NCBI GenBank assembly: GCA_048976805.1
Contig: JBHGUR010000037.1
Location: 1-63,729, forward strand
DNA: 63,729 bases
From: Ectobacillus sp048976805
Lineage (GTDB): Bacteria; Bacillota; Bacilli; Bacillales; Bacillaceae_G
Direction of reading: 5' to 3'
Shown: positions 17,086 through 25,903 of the stretch, in pieces
How the letters are laid out: every line of letters begins with the position of its first letter
Position numbering within the stretch: position 1 is the first letter of the stretch
The notes under the pieces: model-generated
The model's database searches: none
What the model was told of the DNA's origin: nothing
Seen by the model: the letters and a program-made list of their open reading frames with translations, nothing else
Program-made: the position numbers and the translations under genes

Positions 17086-17946
17086 CTACTCAACGCTTCT
17101 CCATAAATATAAGGAAGCGTAGCTGCCGTATGGCTCTGATTCTTTCTTTATTTTTTCCAAACACGCATCATCCGGCTTTTGTTCCAGCTGAAATAATTGC
17201 TGGACGGCGCGCTGCAGGCCGATATCCGTTTTTGGAAACATATTTTTCCGGCCCAAGCCGAACAGTAAAAAGTTTTGCACTGTCCATGGGCCGATTCCGC
17301 GCAGCGGCAGCAGACGCTTTTCTACCTCTTCGTCTGATTGGTGCCGCAGTTCCTCTAGGTTTAACTTGCCGCTGGCAATATGCTCTGCCAGATGAATTAA
17401 GTATTCCGCCTTGCGCTGGCTAAACTGCAATGCGCGCAGTTCTTCCATTGGAATTTTCGCAACACGTTCAGGCTCCGGGCAAAACCACACGCCCTCTTTT
17501 TCATTCCCGTATGTTTTAACAAACCGCTCTGTTAACGTAAAGGCAAATTTCAGGTTTAGCTGCTGGTGGATGATGCAGCGTACGAGGCAGGCAAAGTAAT
17601 CAAATTCTAGCACAAGCGGTGTATGGGCGAATTTTTCAAAGAGCGGTTTTAGGGAGGTTTCTAAAAAATGCTTCCGGATTGCGCTGATGTCTGCATTCCA
17701 ACCAAAAATCTCATGCAGGCGTTCAAGCGCCGCTCCTTCTTCCTCTTGTCCGGACAAAATAAAAAGCGGTTCTTCCAAGGTGCCGGCCGCTTTTACTGCC
17801 ACAGCAATTTGCTTGCCTTTTATCACAAGCGGAACTTTGATTTCACGCTTTTCCAAATCTACAGCGTTTAACGGATCAAGCGCCAGCCGCTGCAGCACTT
17901 GTGTAAAATTATATGGGCTATGTAACTGGACTGTTTGGCTCCACAT
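17086..17946 (-). CDS. yfjP: DNA-3-methyladenine glycosylase II family (AlkA/YfjP)
   Basis: A 286-aa protein from ATG 17946, chosen because AAAAGG lies 9 nt before it; longer starts lack a site. The helix-hairpin-helix GPD fold is clear: LLPLRGIGPWTVQNFLLFGL with the catalytic Asp in NMFPKTDIGLQRAVQ. An N-terminal AlkA-like beta domain precedes it. It removes alkylated purines in base-excision repair. It lies 13 nt upstream of the rRNA methyltransferase gene on the same strand, the yfjO-yfjP arrangement of B. subtilis. Confidence 0.92.
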   Translation of the reverse strand: MWSQTVQLHSPYNFTQVLQRLALDPLNAVDLEKREIKVPLVIKGKQIAVAVKAAGTLEEPLFILSGQEEEGAALERLHEIFGWNADISAIRKHFLETSLKPLFEKFAHTPLVLEFDYFACLVRCIIHQQLNLKFAFTLTERFVKTYGNEKEGVWFCPEPERVAKIPMEELRALQFSQRKAEYLIHLAEHIASGKLNLEELRHQSDEEVEKRLLPLRGIGPWTVQNFLLFGLGRKNMFPKTDIGLQRAVQQLFQLEQKPDDACLEKIKKESEPYGSYASLYLWRSVE

Positions 17947-18035
17947 ATCGTTCATCCTTTTTTCGCATTTAGGAACAATTATAGCATACTCGCGCACATA
18001 TGGAAGAAAGCCGCAAGCGTAAATGCCCGCGGCTA

Positions 18036-18830
18036 TTAGTAGTTTACTTTTGGCCCGAATTTTTCAGCAGTTAAATCATCTAGGCTTTTGAATTTGTAGC
18101 CGCGTTTGCGCAAATCATCGATGATTTTGTCCAGCGCTTCGGCATTGTCGCTTGATACAGAATGAAGCAAAATAATCGCCCCCGGATGGATTTGGTTCAT
18201 TACGCAGTCATACGCGTATTTCCAGCCGCGCTGCTGATCCACCTTCCAGTCAATGAACGCCAGCGACCAAAATACGTTATGATATCCCATTTCTCTTGAT
18301 AATGCCAACGTGCGCTCGCTGAAAATGCCGCGCGGCGGGCGCAGGTATTTCATTTCCTTTTGTCCCGTAAGCTCTCTTACTTCTTCTTCAATCAGCTGCA
18401 GTTCTTTGCGGAAGCGCACATCGCTTACTGTTGTCAAGTCAGGGTGGTGCCAGGAGTGATTGCCGATAATATGGCCGTCCTTTGCCATCCGTTTTACAAG
18501 CTTCGGCTGGTCTTTAATATATTGGCCTGTAATGAAAAAGGTTGCCGGCACCTTCTTTTTCTTTAGGACATCTAGAATTTTTTCGGTGTATCCATTTTCA
18601 TAGCCGTTATCAAATGTTAAATAAATTTCTTTTTTGTTTGTATTCCCGAGATAAAAGCCGTCATATTTTGTGATAAGGTCGGTAAATTCCTCTCCCGCAT
18701 CAGGCGGTGTTTCATCGTTGTTGCGCGGGATGCCCCAATGGTTGGCGGAGTTGCTGTAAGCAAAGGCGTAGGACGGGGCAAGCGCGGTTAGCATGGCAAA
18801 AATCATAAAACAAATCCATCTATATTTCAT
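18036..18830 (-). CDS. pdaA: Polysaccharide deacetylase PdaA (spore cortex muramic-delta-lactam)
   Basis: A 264-aa secreted NodB-homology protein. The start at ATG 18830 is preferred over a longer reading to 19070 because AAAGGAG lies 10 nt upstream, a signal peptide begins there (RWICFMIFAMLTALAPSYAFA), and the upstream part is a tandem repeat. Motifs are LTFDNGYENGYT, HSWHHPDL (the metal histidines) and LRPPRG, with IILLHSVS near the end. In PdaA the first motif is F-D-N rather than F-D-D, as here. It removes the acetyl group from N-acetylmuramic acid in spore cortex synthesis, which marks an endospore former. Confidence 0.93.
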   Translation of the reverse strand: MKYRWICFMIFAMLTALAPSYAFAYSNSANHWGIPRNNDETPPDAGEEFTDLITKYDGFYLGNTNKKEIYLTFDNGYENGYTEKILDVLKKKKVPATFFITGQYIKDQPKLVKRMAKDGHIIGNHSWHHPDLTTVSDVRFRKELQLIEEEVRELTGQKEMKYLRPPRGIFSERTLALSREMGYHNVFWSLAFIDWKVDQQRGWKYAYDCVMNQIHPGAIILLHSVSSDNAEALDKIIDDLRKRGYKFKSLDDLTAEKFGPKVNY

Positions 18831-18922
18831 ATGGCCAAGCTCCTTTCTGCAGTATGTCGTATTTGTAGTTTCTGTATGGGAAATTGCGTTCATACTGTGT
18901 ATTGTTTTCCAATTAGGAACTG

Positions 18923-19006
18923 GCCGGATTATTGCCGAAATCGGCCGGATTATCACTAAAAACCGCCGGATTATTGCTGAAATCGGCTGGATTTTGCCCA
19001 TATAGA
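18923..19006. repeat. Four tandem 21-bp units between fumarase and pdaA
   Basis: Units start at 18923, 18944, 18965 and 18986 with GCCGGATTAT and a variable second half; the last is degenerate. Because 21 is a multiple of three, all frames stay open and give spurious peptides such as RIIAEIGRII. Confidence 0.85.
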
Positions 19007-19008
19007 AA

Positions 19009-19032
19009 AGGATGCCCAAATTCGGGCATCCT
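19009..19032 (-). terminator. Terminator of the fumarase gene
   Basis: Hairpin AGGATGCCC-GAATTT-GGGCATCCT followed by TTTTC on the minus strand, 7 nt after the fumarase stop. Confidence 0.82.
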
Positions 19033-19038
19033 CCTGGC

Positions 19039-20559
19039 TTATTTGAATACTGGTTCTTTAAATTGTGCAAGCTTTTCTAAAGAAGACTTGTCCACTTCCG
19101 CGTGCAGGCTATTGCCGTGGGAGTCCATCGTTACCACCGCTTTGAAGCCTTCGACCTGCAGGTGCCACATCGCTTCTGGGATGCCAAATTGCAGGAAGTC
19201 TACGCCTTTTACTTCTTTAATGCACTCCGCATAGTATTGCGCCGCGCCGCCGATTGCGTTTAAATATACGCCGCCATGCTCTTTCAGCGCAGCCAATGTT
19301 TTCGCGCCCATGCCGCCTTTACCGATGACCGCGCGAACGCCGAATTTTTTCATAATGTCGCCTTGGTAAGGCTCCTCGCGAATGCTCGTTGTCGGGCCGG
19401 CCGCTTTAATTTTCCATGTGTCGCCTTCCTTCATGACAACAGGGCCGCAATGGTAGATGATTTGGCCGTTTAAGTCTACCGGACAGTCGTTGTCCATTAA
19501 ATGCTTATGAAGCGCATCGCGGCCGGTGTACATCATGCCGTTGATTGTGACCACATCGCCGACGCGAAGCTCGCGGATTTGCTCCTCTGTAATTGGCGCC
19601 TGCAGGACAATTTCACGCTGCGGCGCTGTTTCAGCAGCCTCGGATGGTTGCAAAGAATCATCTCCCTCTTGATATAGCCATTCTTGGATTTCGCCTGTTT
19701 GCGGGTTAATCGTTACACCTAAGCGGCGGTACGCCCAGCAGTTGTACGCGACAGATACGAAGAAGCTGGCCGGCAGGCGGTTGTAGACACCGATTTTACA
19801 GCCAAGCAATGTTGTTTCACCGCCAAAGCCCATCGTTCCGATTCCAAGCTTATTGGCGTTTTCCATTACATATTCTTCGAGTTGGCGCAGCTCTGGAATT
19901 GGATTTTCATCATCTAATGAGCGGAATAGCTGCTCTTTTGCAAGCTCGTAGCCGGAAGTGCGGTCGCCCCCGATGCCGACGCCGATTACGCCCGCGCTGC
20001 AGCCTTGTCCTTGCGCCTGGTAGACGGAGTGCATAATGCATTTGCGGATGCCGTCTAAGTCGCGGCCGGCGCGGCCTAAGCCTTCTAATTCGCAAGGAAG
20101 GCTGTATTGGATGTTTTTATTTTCACAGCCGCCGCCCTTTAAAATAAGGCGGGCATCAATATAGTCCTTTTCCCATTGTTCAAACTTAATAACCGGCGTG
20201 CCCGGCCCTAAGTTGTTGCCGCTGTTGTCCCCAAATAGGGAATCAACGGAGTTCGGGCGCAACTTGCCATCCTTTGTAGCTTGTTCCACAGCTTTATAAA
20301 TCGCTTCTTTAATCACCAATTGGTTTACGCCAATCGGCGTTTTAATTTTAAAAGTCGGCATCCCCGTATCTTGGCAGATCGGCGAAATGTTTTCATCCGC
20401 CATTTTAATGTTTGTTGTGATTGTGTCAAGCGCCATAGCGGAGCGTGTTCCCGCGTTTTCGCGCTCCTTGGCGCGCTGGATGGCGCGGCGAACATCCTTT
20501 GGCAAATTTGTGCTCGTTTCAACGATAAGCTGATACATACTTTCTTGAAGCTTTTCCAT
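19039..20559 (-). CDS. fumA: Class I fumarate hydratase (iron-sulfur)
   Basis: A 506-aa one-piece class I fumarase converting fumarate and malate in the TCA cycle. The N-terminal alpha part carries the cluster cysteines (SPICQDTGMP, GGGCENKNIQ, and Cys in GQGCSAGVIGVGIGGDR). The C-terminal beta part begins near residue 320 (LQAPITEEQIRELRVGD) and contains YHCGPVV, AAGPTTSIREEPYQ and GKGGMGAKT. Length is normal for the fused type. B. subtilis relies on the class II enzyme, while B. cereus-type bacilli carry this one. ATG 20559 follows AGGGGGG. A candidate -10 TATAAT lies at 20619-20624. Neighbouring genes are unrelated. Confidence 0.95.
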   Translation of the reverse strand: MEKLQESMYQLIVETSTNLPKDVRRAIQRAKERENAGTRSAMALDTITTNIKMADENISPICQDTGMPTFKIKTPIGVNQLVIKEAIYKAVEQATKDGKLRPNSVDSLFGDNSGNNLGPGTPVIKFEQWEKDYIDARLILKGGGCENKNIQYSLPCELEGLGRAGRDLDGIRKCIMHSVYQAQGQGCSAGVIGVGIGGDRTSGYELAKEQLFRSLDDENPIPELRQLEEYVMENANKLGIGTMGFGGETTLLGCKIGVYNRLPASFFVSVAYNCWAYRRLGVTINPQTGEIQEWLYQEGDDSLQPSEAAETAPQREIVLQAPITEEQIRELRVGDVVTINGMMYTGRDALHKHLMDNDCPVDLNGQIIYHCGPVVMKEGDTWKIKAAGPTTSIREEPYQGDIMKKFGVRAVIGKGGMGAKTLAALKEHGGVYLNAIGGAAQYYAECIKEVKGVDFLQFGIPEAMWHLQVEGFKAVVTMDSHGNSLHAEVDKSSLEKLAQFKEPVFK

Positions 20560-20662
20560 TCATATCCCCCCTAAAATGTGAACGCTGCCAATAATGTCTG
20601 AATAGTTTTCACAATTTGATTATACTCCTTTTTGCATGAAAATAAGAAGAATTTTTCTTAAT

Positions 20663-20847
20663 GGCTCTGTTAAAGGCTCATGTTGATTTGGATTCATTTG
20701 TTAATTGGGAACGAGAGGCGGCGACTCCAGCGGGAAAAACGGGATAACCGAGACCCTGGGCTGAGCGCAGCGAGGGAAGCGGCTCGGTCCCGCCCGCGGA
20801 AAGCGTCCGCCTGTAGTGAAAAATCAACAATCAAGTTTAACAGAACC
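20663..20847 (+). repeat. Family A element, long form (A1)
   Basis: A 185-bp non-coding element from GGCTCTGTTAAAGG to TTTAACAGAACC with imperfect inverted ends. It is flanked by a perfect 8-bp duplication, TTCTTAAT (20655-20662 and 20848-20855). It has about 40 bp of extra internal sequence (GGATAACCGAGACCCTGGGC) shared only with A7. Confidence 0.92.
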
Positions 20848-20861
20848 TTCTTAATAAAAAC

Positions 20862-21235
20862 CTGTCGTTGATGTTTGTGCCAAAAAAGCGTTCATGCGCA
20901 TCACCGACAGACAGAACAAACCGCAGCCTCCACCCACTTCCTCTCTCTGGTTTTCCTTGGCATGGGGCGGAAATAGGGTTTAACCGCTTCTACACATGGC
21001 TAGACCCTCTCTCCCCTCTAAAAAAAGTTTTTATATATAAACAATATCGTTTTTGTTGATTTTTGCGCCAAAAAAGCGTTCATGCGCATCACCGACAGAC
21101 AGAACAAACCGCAGCCTCCACCCACTTCCTCTCTCTGGTTTTCCTTGGCATGGGGCAGAAATAGGGTTTGACCGCTTCTATGCATGGCTAGATCCTCTCT
21201 CCCCCTTCTAATAAGAATGATTTTATATAGCAACA
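20862..21235. repeat. Two tandem copies (period 188 bp) of a family B/C-core repeat
   Basis: Two copies, nearly identical over about 165 bp, start near 20878 and 21066. Each contains CCTCTCTCTGGTTTTCC, GGCATGGGGC and ACCGCTTCTA, the core found in families B and C, but the GGCTCTG termini are missing. No gene is seen in 20560-21234 besides repeats. Confidence 0.85.
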
Positions 21236-21261
21236 AAAAAGAACCGGTGTTACACCAGTTC
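21235..21261 (-). terminator. Terminator of the SE1561-type gene
   Basis: Minus-strand GAACTGGTGTAACACCGGTTC hairpin followed by TTTTTT; the stop codon lies in the stem. Confidence 0.82.
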
Positions 21262-21444
21262 TTCTCCTCTATTTTTGAATTGCTCGCACTTGCTTTCCAG
21301 TTCATCCAGCATCGACAGCAAACGGTCAATATCCTCAAGTTCCACCTCTTCAGGTTCCATCGTATCAATTACTTCGATAAACATATTTAAACGTTCCTTC
21401 AAATATACTAGTTGTGAATCTTTGTCATAAATCGGTTTTCCCAC
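21250..21444 (-). CDS. SE1561 family small protein
   Basis: A 64-aa acidic helical protein (MGKPIYDKDSQLVYLKERLN, then EEVELEDIDRLLSMLDELES) matching the SE1561 family of small conserved Bacillales proteins of unknown function. It sits between pdaA and yfkAB, where B. subtilis has yfjT, so it is probably that gene. AAGGAGAG lies before the ATG, and a terminator overlaps the stop. It is predicted to be one helical hairpin. Confidence 0.82.
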   Translation of the reverse strand: MGKPIYDKDSQLVYLKERLNMFIEVIDTMEPEEVELEDIDRLLSMLDELESKCEQFKNRGEELV

Positions 21445-21589
21445 AGAAGCTCTCTCCTTTTTTCTAACTGACCTCTATTATACAAAAAGCTTAGCGCCAT
21501 TAAAAACTTTTCAAGCAAAAAGGTTTATAAAATGCATCCATTCTTCTATGATTAAATTTGGTATTTTATTGATAAAGGAGTCTATTGCA

Positions 21590-22717
21590 ATGAATTCAAT
21601 AAACACACTAAAGCCAATTACTCCTTCCTACGATCCTTGGGAAGCGTATATGGATATAGAGGAATACGGCAAACTTGCCCTTACAAATGTAGAATTTACA
21701 ACGACAACCCTTTGCAATATGAGGTGCGAGCACTGCGCCGTCGGCTACACCCTGCAGCCAAAGGATCCGGACGCGCTGCCGCTTGAACTGCTGCTGCAGC
21801 GGCTGGAGGAAATCCCCGCCTTGCGCTCCTTGAGCATTACAGGCGGCGAACCCATGCTCTCTAAAAAGTCGGTAGAAAGCTACGTATTGCCCTTGCTGCG
21901 CTATGCACATGAACGCGGCGTGCGTACGCAGCTCAATTCTAATTTAACATTAGAGTTATCCCGCTACGAGCAAATTATACCTTATCTTGATGTGCTACAT
22001 ATTTCCCATAACTGGGGAACGATTGATGATTTTGTAGAGGGCGGCTTTGCAATGATGGAACGCAAGCCGACAGTGGAGCAACGCACTAAATTATTTGAAC
22101 GGATGATTGAAAATAGCCGCGCCCTCTCAAAAGCCGGCGTGCTCGTCTCCGCAGAAACGATGCTCAATAAGCGGACGCTGCCCCACATTGAGCATATTCA
22201 CCGCCAAATTGTGGAGGAGATGGGCTGTAAACGCCACGAAGTGCATCCGATGTACCCAAGCGATTTCGCAAGCAAGCTTGAAATTTTAACAAAAGCGGAA
22301 ATTCGCGAAGCCATCTCGCGCCTGCTTGAGATTCGCAACGAAGATATTTGGATGCTGTTTGGCACACTGCCGTTTTATGCCTGCAGCAACGATCCCCAAG
22401 ATTTAGCCTTGCTGAAAAAGCTGCACAGCAGCAAAAACGTGACGGTCCGCAACGACCCTGATGGCCGCTCCCGCCTAAACGTCAATATTTTTGACGGCAA
22501 CATTATCGTGACCGACTTTGGCGATATTCCAGTACTTGGCAATATTAAAACACATACGCTGCAAGAAGCATATGAAGCATGGGCGAACTCCCAAACAGCC
22601 AAGGAGCTGAGCTGCCATTGCCCTGCGGTAAAATGCTTAGGGCCGAACATTCTTGTCAAAAACAGCTATTATCCAAATGAAGATTTCCTGCAAAAGCAGG
22701 CAAATATCGTACTATAA
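21590..22717 (+). CDS. yfkAB: Radical SAM protein YfkAB (CxCxxxxC type)
   Basis: A 375-aa protein from ATG 21590 (AAAGGAG 9 nt upstream); a start at 21548 would add 14 residues without a ribosome site. The radical SAM cluster motif is CNMRCEHC, followed by the GGEPM motif and the usual SAM barrel. The C-terminus has the family-defining CHCPAVKC (CxCxxxxC), likely a second cluster or zinc site. The substrate is unknown. In B. subtilis the gene is at the same place next to yfkC and yfkD. Confidence 0.93.
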   Translation: MNSINTLKPITPSYDPWEAYMDIEEYGKLALTNVEFTTTTLCNMRCEHCAVGYTLQPKDPDALPLELLLQRLEEIPALRSLSITGGEPMLSKKSVESYVLPLLRYAHERGVRTQLNSNLTLELSRYEQIIPYLDVLHISHNWGTIDDFVEGGFAMMERKPTVEQRTKLFERMIENSRALSKAGVLVSAETMLNKRTLPHIEHIHRQIVEEMGCKRHEVHPMYPSDFASKLEILTKAEIREAISRLLEIRNEDIWMLFGTLPFYACSNDPQDLALLKKLHSSKNVTVRNDPDGRSRLNVNIFDGNIIVTDFGDIPVLGNIKTHTLQEAYEAWANSQTAKELSCHCPAVKCLGPNILVKNSYYPNEDFLQKQANIVL

Positions 22718-22724
22718 TACGAAA

Positions 22725-22757
22725 AAGCAAGCGCCGGTCAAAGCGCTTGCTTTTTTT
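22725..22757 (+). terminator. Terminator of yfkAB
   Basis: AAGCAAGCGC-CGGTCAAA-GCGCTTGCTT followed by TTTTT, 8 nt after the stop. Between 22758 and 22893 no feature is seen. Confidence 0.88.
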
Positions 22758-22893
22758 ATACCGTAAGAAGATAAATTAGCAGCAAAGAAGGCTATGTGGC
22801 GTAGTATCCAATTTTAGGAATACAGTATTAGGCAACTACGCCTCCGTCTTCGTCTTCACAGGCTCGCCAATCGGCGAGCTTCCTTTAAAAGAA

Positions 22894-23030
22894 GGCTCTG
22901 TTAAAGGCTAATGTTGATTTTGATTGATTTGGAATGAAAGGCAGCGACTCCAGCGGGAAAAGCGGCTCGGCCCCGCCCGCGGAAAGAGTCCGCCTGTAGT
23001 GGAAAATCAACCATCAAGTGTAACAGAGCC
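22894..23030 (+). repeat. Family A element (A2)
   Basis: A 137-bp element from GGCTCTGTTAAAGG to GTGTAACAGAGCC. The flanks TAAAAGAA and TAAAAAAG match at six of eight positions, a possibly decayed duplication. Confidence 0.88.
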
Positions 23031-23040
23031 TAAAAAAGTA

Positions 23041-23063
23041 TATGAGTGTCTAGCTCTGGGCGC
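23041..23063 (-). repeat. Family D fragment, uninterrupted site
   Basis: Minus-strand GCGCCCAGAGCTAGACACTC continuous with AT. The same sequence near 56.4 kb is split by element C2 between GAGCT and AGACACTCAT, so this copy shows the empty site. Confidence 0.65.
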
Positions 23064-23081
23064 CCTGCGCTTTTCATGCGT

Positions 23082-23885
23082 TTAGCGCGGTTCGGGAGAT
23101 GTCATAAATCCGAAAGAAACGTAGTCCTGCACAGGAATCCACGCCCCGATGCCTTGCGAAGTTACATTTTTAACCATTAGCTTGCGCTGGTTTCCCTTTA
23201 ACACTAAATATACCTCGCCGAATGTTACCTTTCCTTTTTCGTTTACTGCTGGCGCATAAGCATGTAAATATCCCAAGTTTTTCGGTGCGATATTATACAC
23301 GCGTCCATGCTTTGTACCGTATCCAATTACCGTTTGAAACGCAAGCGGCAAGTTTGTCTTTTCCATTGCCTTTAACAGCATCATTTTTTTTACATCGTCG
23401 GCATTTTTAATTTTTGCCGTTAAGCCTCCCCGAACAACCTTTTGGGCTTCTTGTCTATAAGAAAGCCGTTGAAACGCGGTCCTGCCCCGGTTGTCCAAAA
23501 AATTGCGGTTAATTTGCTGGTACTCCCAGTTCACCGTTGTTTCCGCCGATTCGTAATGAAGCGGCCACTGCCCTAAATAAATTTTGGCACGGTATCCGAC
23601 CGCAAGCGGTGCGTTAGATATGGACGTCTCATTGAGCATACGGATTAAGTCCGGATTTTCAATTGGGATTTTCGATGTTTCCAATAAACTTTTGGCCAAT
23701 TCGCTCGGCTGCAAGCGCGGCAAATCCTGCGTTGGATTTGGATACGTATTTTCTTTGGAAATATCTAAAACAGAAGGCGGAATCTTTACAGCAGCGGATT
23801 TCTGTTCCTTAGCAAGCGCATGGAATGGCATAACAAAAAAAACGAAAACGATAGAAAGCATAAAGACCTGTTTCACGCGTTTCAT
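23082..23885 (-). CDS. yfkD: YfkD family secreted protein
   Basis: A 267-aa protein from ATG 23885 (GGAAGGAG upstream). It has a signal peptide (MKRVKQVFMLSIVFVFFVMP, cleaved after AHALA-type residues in FHALA) and no lipobox. The body (PPSVLDISKENTYPNPTQDL, ETTVNWEYQQINRNFLDNRG, VGYGT-like VIGYGTKHGRVYN) matches the YfkD family of Bacillus, which has no assigned function and has been noted among sporulation or stress-regulated genes. It lies between the YczE-type gene and yfkAB, in the B. subtilis order. Confidence 0.88.
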   Translation of the reverse strand: MKRVKQVFMLSIVFVFFVMPFHALAKEQKSAAVKIPPSVLDISKENTYPNPTQDLPRLQPSELAKSLLETSKIPIENPDLIRMLNETSISNAPLAVGYRAKIYLGQWPLHYESAETTVNWEYQQINRNFLDNRGRTAFQRLSYRQEAQKVVRGGLTAKIKNADDVKKMMLLKAMEKTNLPLAFQTVIGYGTKHGRVYNIAPKNLGYLHAYAPAVNEKGKVTFGEVYLVLKGNQRKLMVKNVTSQGIGAWIPVQDYVSFGFMTSPEPR

Positions 23886-23958
23886 CGTATAACTCCTTCC
23901 GAATAAAAATGAATCATCATTATTGTTTTCCGTCCTTATTGTTGTTATCCTATTTTTC

Positions 23959-23990
23959 AAAAAAAAATCAGCTCTATTTTAAAATAGAGC
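23959..23990 (-). terminator. Terminator of the YczE-type gene
   Basis: GCTCTATTTTAAAATAGAGC, a perfect 20-nt palindrome overlapping the stop codon, then TGATTTTTTTTT on the minus strand. Confidence 0.85.
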
Positions 23991-24588
23991 CGACCTTTGT
24001 CATAAATTGTTCAACCGGTTCATAAAAAATTTGAATAATCGGGCCGATTGTAAACGCAATAACAAGCGTGCCGACCCCGATAGGGCCTTTTAACAAAATC
24101 GCAAACACAAGCGCGGTCATCTCTCCAATCGTTTTTGCGGCCATTAAATTAACACCAAAGCGTCTATGCAACGCAATCATAAGATGATCAATCGGATTCA
24201 CCGGGTAGCGGGACTGCAAATACATGGACACGCCTAACGCAAGGAGGATAATGCCACATACAAGCGTACCGCCACGGTAAATCAGCTCTGTCGGATTCCA
24301 ATCCCTTAAAACCTTTAACAGCCAAAAATCAATCATGGAACCGATTAGCACAAATGTAATGACGGCAAAAAACTGCGGCATTTCTTTTAATAAATATGCA
24401 TTTACAAACAACAAGAGCAGCCCGTTTATAATGACCCATACCCCAATCGTTAAACCGAACGTTTTAGATTGGCCGGCTGATAGCGCATCCCACGGCCCGG
24501 CTCCGAGGTTCGCCTTCAGCGTTAAACTAACGCCAAGTGTCAAAATGGAAATTCCTGTTATAAAAAATAGAAAGCGCGTAAGCCTCAT
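23974..24588 (-). CDS. YczE/YitT-type integral membrane protein
   Basis: A 204-aa protein with five or six hydrophobic helices. The start MRLTRFLFFITGISILTLGV SL and the following LKANLGAGPWDALSAGQSK are the conserved signature of the YczE/YyaS family (DUF6198-like), and RYPVNPIDHLMIALHRRFG is the second conserved loop. In B. subtilis YczE is needed for activity of lipopeptide synthetase assembly through an unknown route. It is placed between yfkD and the exchanger gene yfkE, which is not its B. subtilis position. Function here is unknown. Confidence 0.85.
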   Translation of the reverse strand: MRLTRFLFFITGISILTLGVSLTLKANLGAGPWDALSAGQSKTFGLTIGVWVIINGLLLLFVNAYLLKEMPQFFAVITFVLIGSMIDFWLLKVLRDWNPTELIYRGGTLVCGIILLALGVSMYLQSRYPVNPIDHLMIALHRRFGVNLMAAKTIGEMTALVFAILLKGPIGVGTLVIAFTIGPIIQIFYEPVEQFMTKVGSILK

Positions 24589-24640
24589 GTTTCTCTCCCT
24601 CTTGATTTTTCTATCAATACTAGAAAGATATTAGAAATAT

Positions 24641-24678
24641 AAAAAAAAATTCCCGGTTAAATTCCGGGAATTTTTTTA
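24641..24678. terminator. Bidirectional terminator between yfkE and the YczE-type gene
   Basis: ATTCCCGG-TTAAATT-CCGGGAAT flanked by A8-9 on the left and T7 on the right. Confidence 0.85.
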
Positions 24679-25731
24679 TAAAAGATAAAATCCAATGCCC
24701 ATAATGACATAGGCAGCTAGTAGCGTAAGGCCCTCAAACCAGTTTGTGTCGCCATCGTTTGAAATGGAAATTGTCAAAAAGACAGCTGTAATCATCGCAA
24801 TCAGCTCGGGCAATGTAAATACGAGAGGCATTTTCTCTTGGAACATGAGAGAAATAAGAACGAGCACCGGCGCGACGAACATCGCAATCTGCAAGGTGGA
24901 ACCGACCGCGATTTCAACCGCAACGTTCACTTTATTCTTATAGGCCATAATAATCGCGGAAGCATGCTCGGCGGCGTTGCCGACAATGGCTACAATAATG
25001 ACCCCAATGAACAATTCCGTCCATCCGAATGATTCCGCAACCGTTTCGAATGTATGTACAAGCGCCTCGGATACATAGGCTACTGCCAATGTGGAAATTG
25101 CCAGCACTGCCAAAGCCCTTCCTTTTCCCCATTCCGGTTCTTCATGCTCCTCGACTTCATCGCTTTTATGCTGATATACACCGCGATGTGTTACAAGCTT
25201 AAAGAACAACGCTGCTAAATACAACGCAATTAAAATAATCGCGATACCGATGCTTAAGCTCATCGTTTTCATTTCAGTCATCTTCATGGAAAATACTTCG
25301 GGAATGACAAATGCCACAACGACCGCAAAGATAAGCAATGCGGAGTTATGCCGGGCGTCATATACGTTAAAGGTTTGGCGTTTATATTTTAATCCGCCGA
25401 CAAAAAAGGATAGTCCTCCGACAAGCAGCAGGTTGCCAAGGACGGAACCGGTTAATGACGCAAGCACAACCTCTACGAGTCCGGCCTTTAGTGCAAAAAT
25501 AGAAATAATGAGTTCCACCGCATTTCCGAAAGTTGCATTCAATAGCCCCCCGATACGCGGCCCCGACACAATCGCCAAGCTCTCTGTCGCGCGCCCCATA
25601 AATCCGGCAAGCGCGATGATTGTTATACAGTAGACAGCAAACATTAGCGTTTGCGGCCAATGCAGCAAGTTGCCGGCAACTGAGACGGGAACACCGATAA
25701 TTGCGATAAGAAAAAATAGCTTATTTACCAT
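24676..25731 (-). CDS. yfkE: Ca2+/H+ exchanger (CaCA family, ChaA/YfkE)
   Basis: A 351-aa, eleven-helix cation exchanger. The two inverted alpha repeats are GLLNATFGNAVELIISIFAL and IVGNAAEHASAIIMAYKNKV, with the acidic Glu of each GN(A/x)xE signature that binds Ca2+. A His/Glu-rich loop (KSDEVEEHEEPEWG) separates the halves. The start is ATG 25731 (AAAGG upstream); the longer reading to 25905 takes its first 58 residues from repeat A3 and is rejected. It probably exports Ca2+ at alkaline pH. Confidence 0.93.
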   Translation of the reverse strand: MVNKLFFLIAIIGVPVSVAGNLLHWPQTLMFAVYCITIIALAGFMGRATESLAIVSGPRIGGLLNATFGNAVELIISIFALKAGLVEVVLASLTGSVLGNLLLVGGLSFFVGGLKYKRQTFNVYDARHNSALLIFAVVVAFVIPEVFSMKMTEMKTMSLSIGIAIILIALYLAALFFKLVTHRGVYQHKSDEVEEHEEPEWGKGRALAVLAISTLAVAYVSEALVHTFETVAESFGWTELFIGVIIVAIVGNAAEHASAIIMAYKNKVNVAVEIAVGSTLQIAMFVAPVLVLISLMFQEKMPLVFTLPELIAMITAVFLTISISNDGDTNWFEGLTLLAAYVIMGIGFYLL

Positions 25732-25758
25732 TTTCACCAAACCTTTCCTAATTTTAAC

Positions 25759-25903
25759 AGCTCTGTTAAAGGCTAATGTTGATGTAGATTGATTTGTTGA
25801 TTTGGAACGAAAGGCGGCGACTCCAGCGGGAAAAGCGGCTCGGTCCCGCCCGCAAAAAACGTCCGCCTGTAGTAGAAAATCAACAATCAAGTTTAACAGA
25901 GCC
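25759..25903 (+). repeat. Family A element (A3) just upstream of yfkE
   Basis: A 145-bp element, AGCTCTGTTAAAGG to TTTAACAGAGCC. The 8-bp flanks ATTTTAAC and ATTTTAAT differ at one position. It lies 27 nt before the yfkE start, where the promoter or leader should be. Confidence 0.9.

Noticed and set aside
18831..19070. 80-residue N-terminal extension of PdaA
   Set aside because: It is translated from the 21-bp tandem repeat and lies before the ribosome site and signal peptide at 18830.
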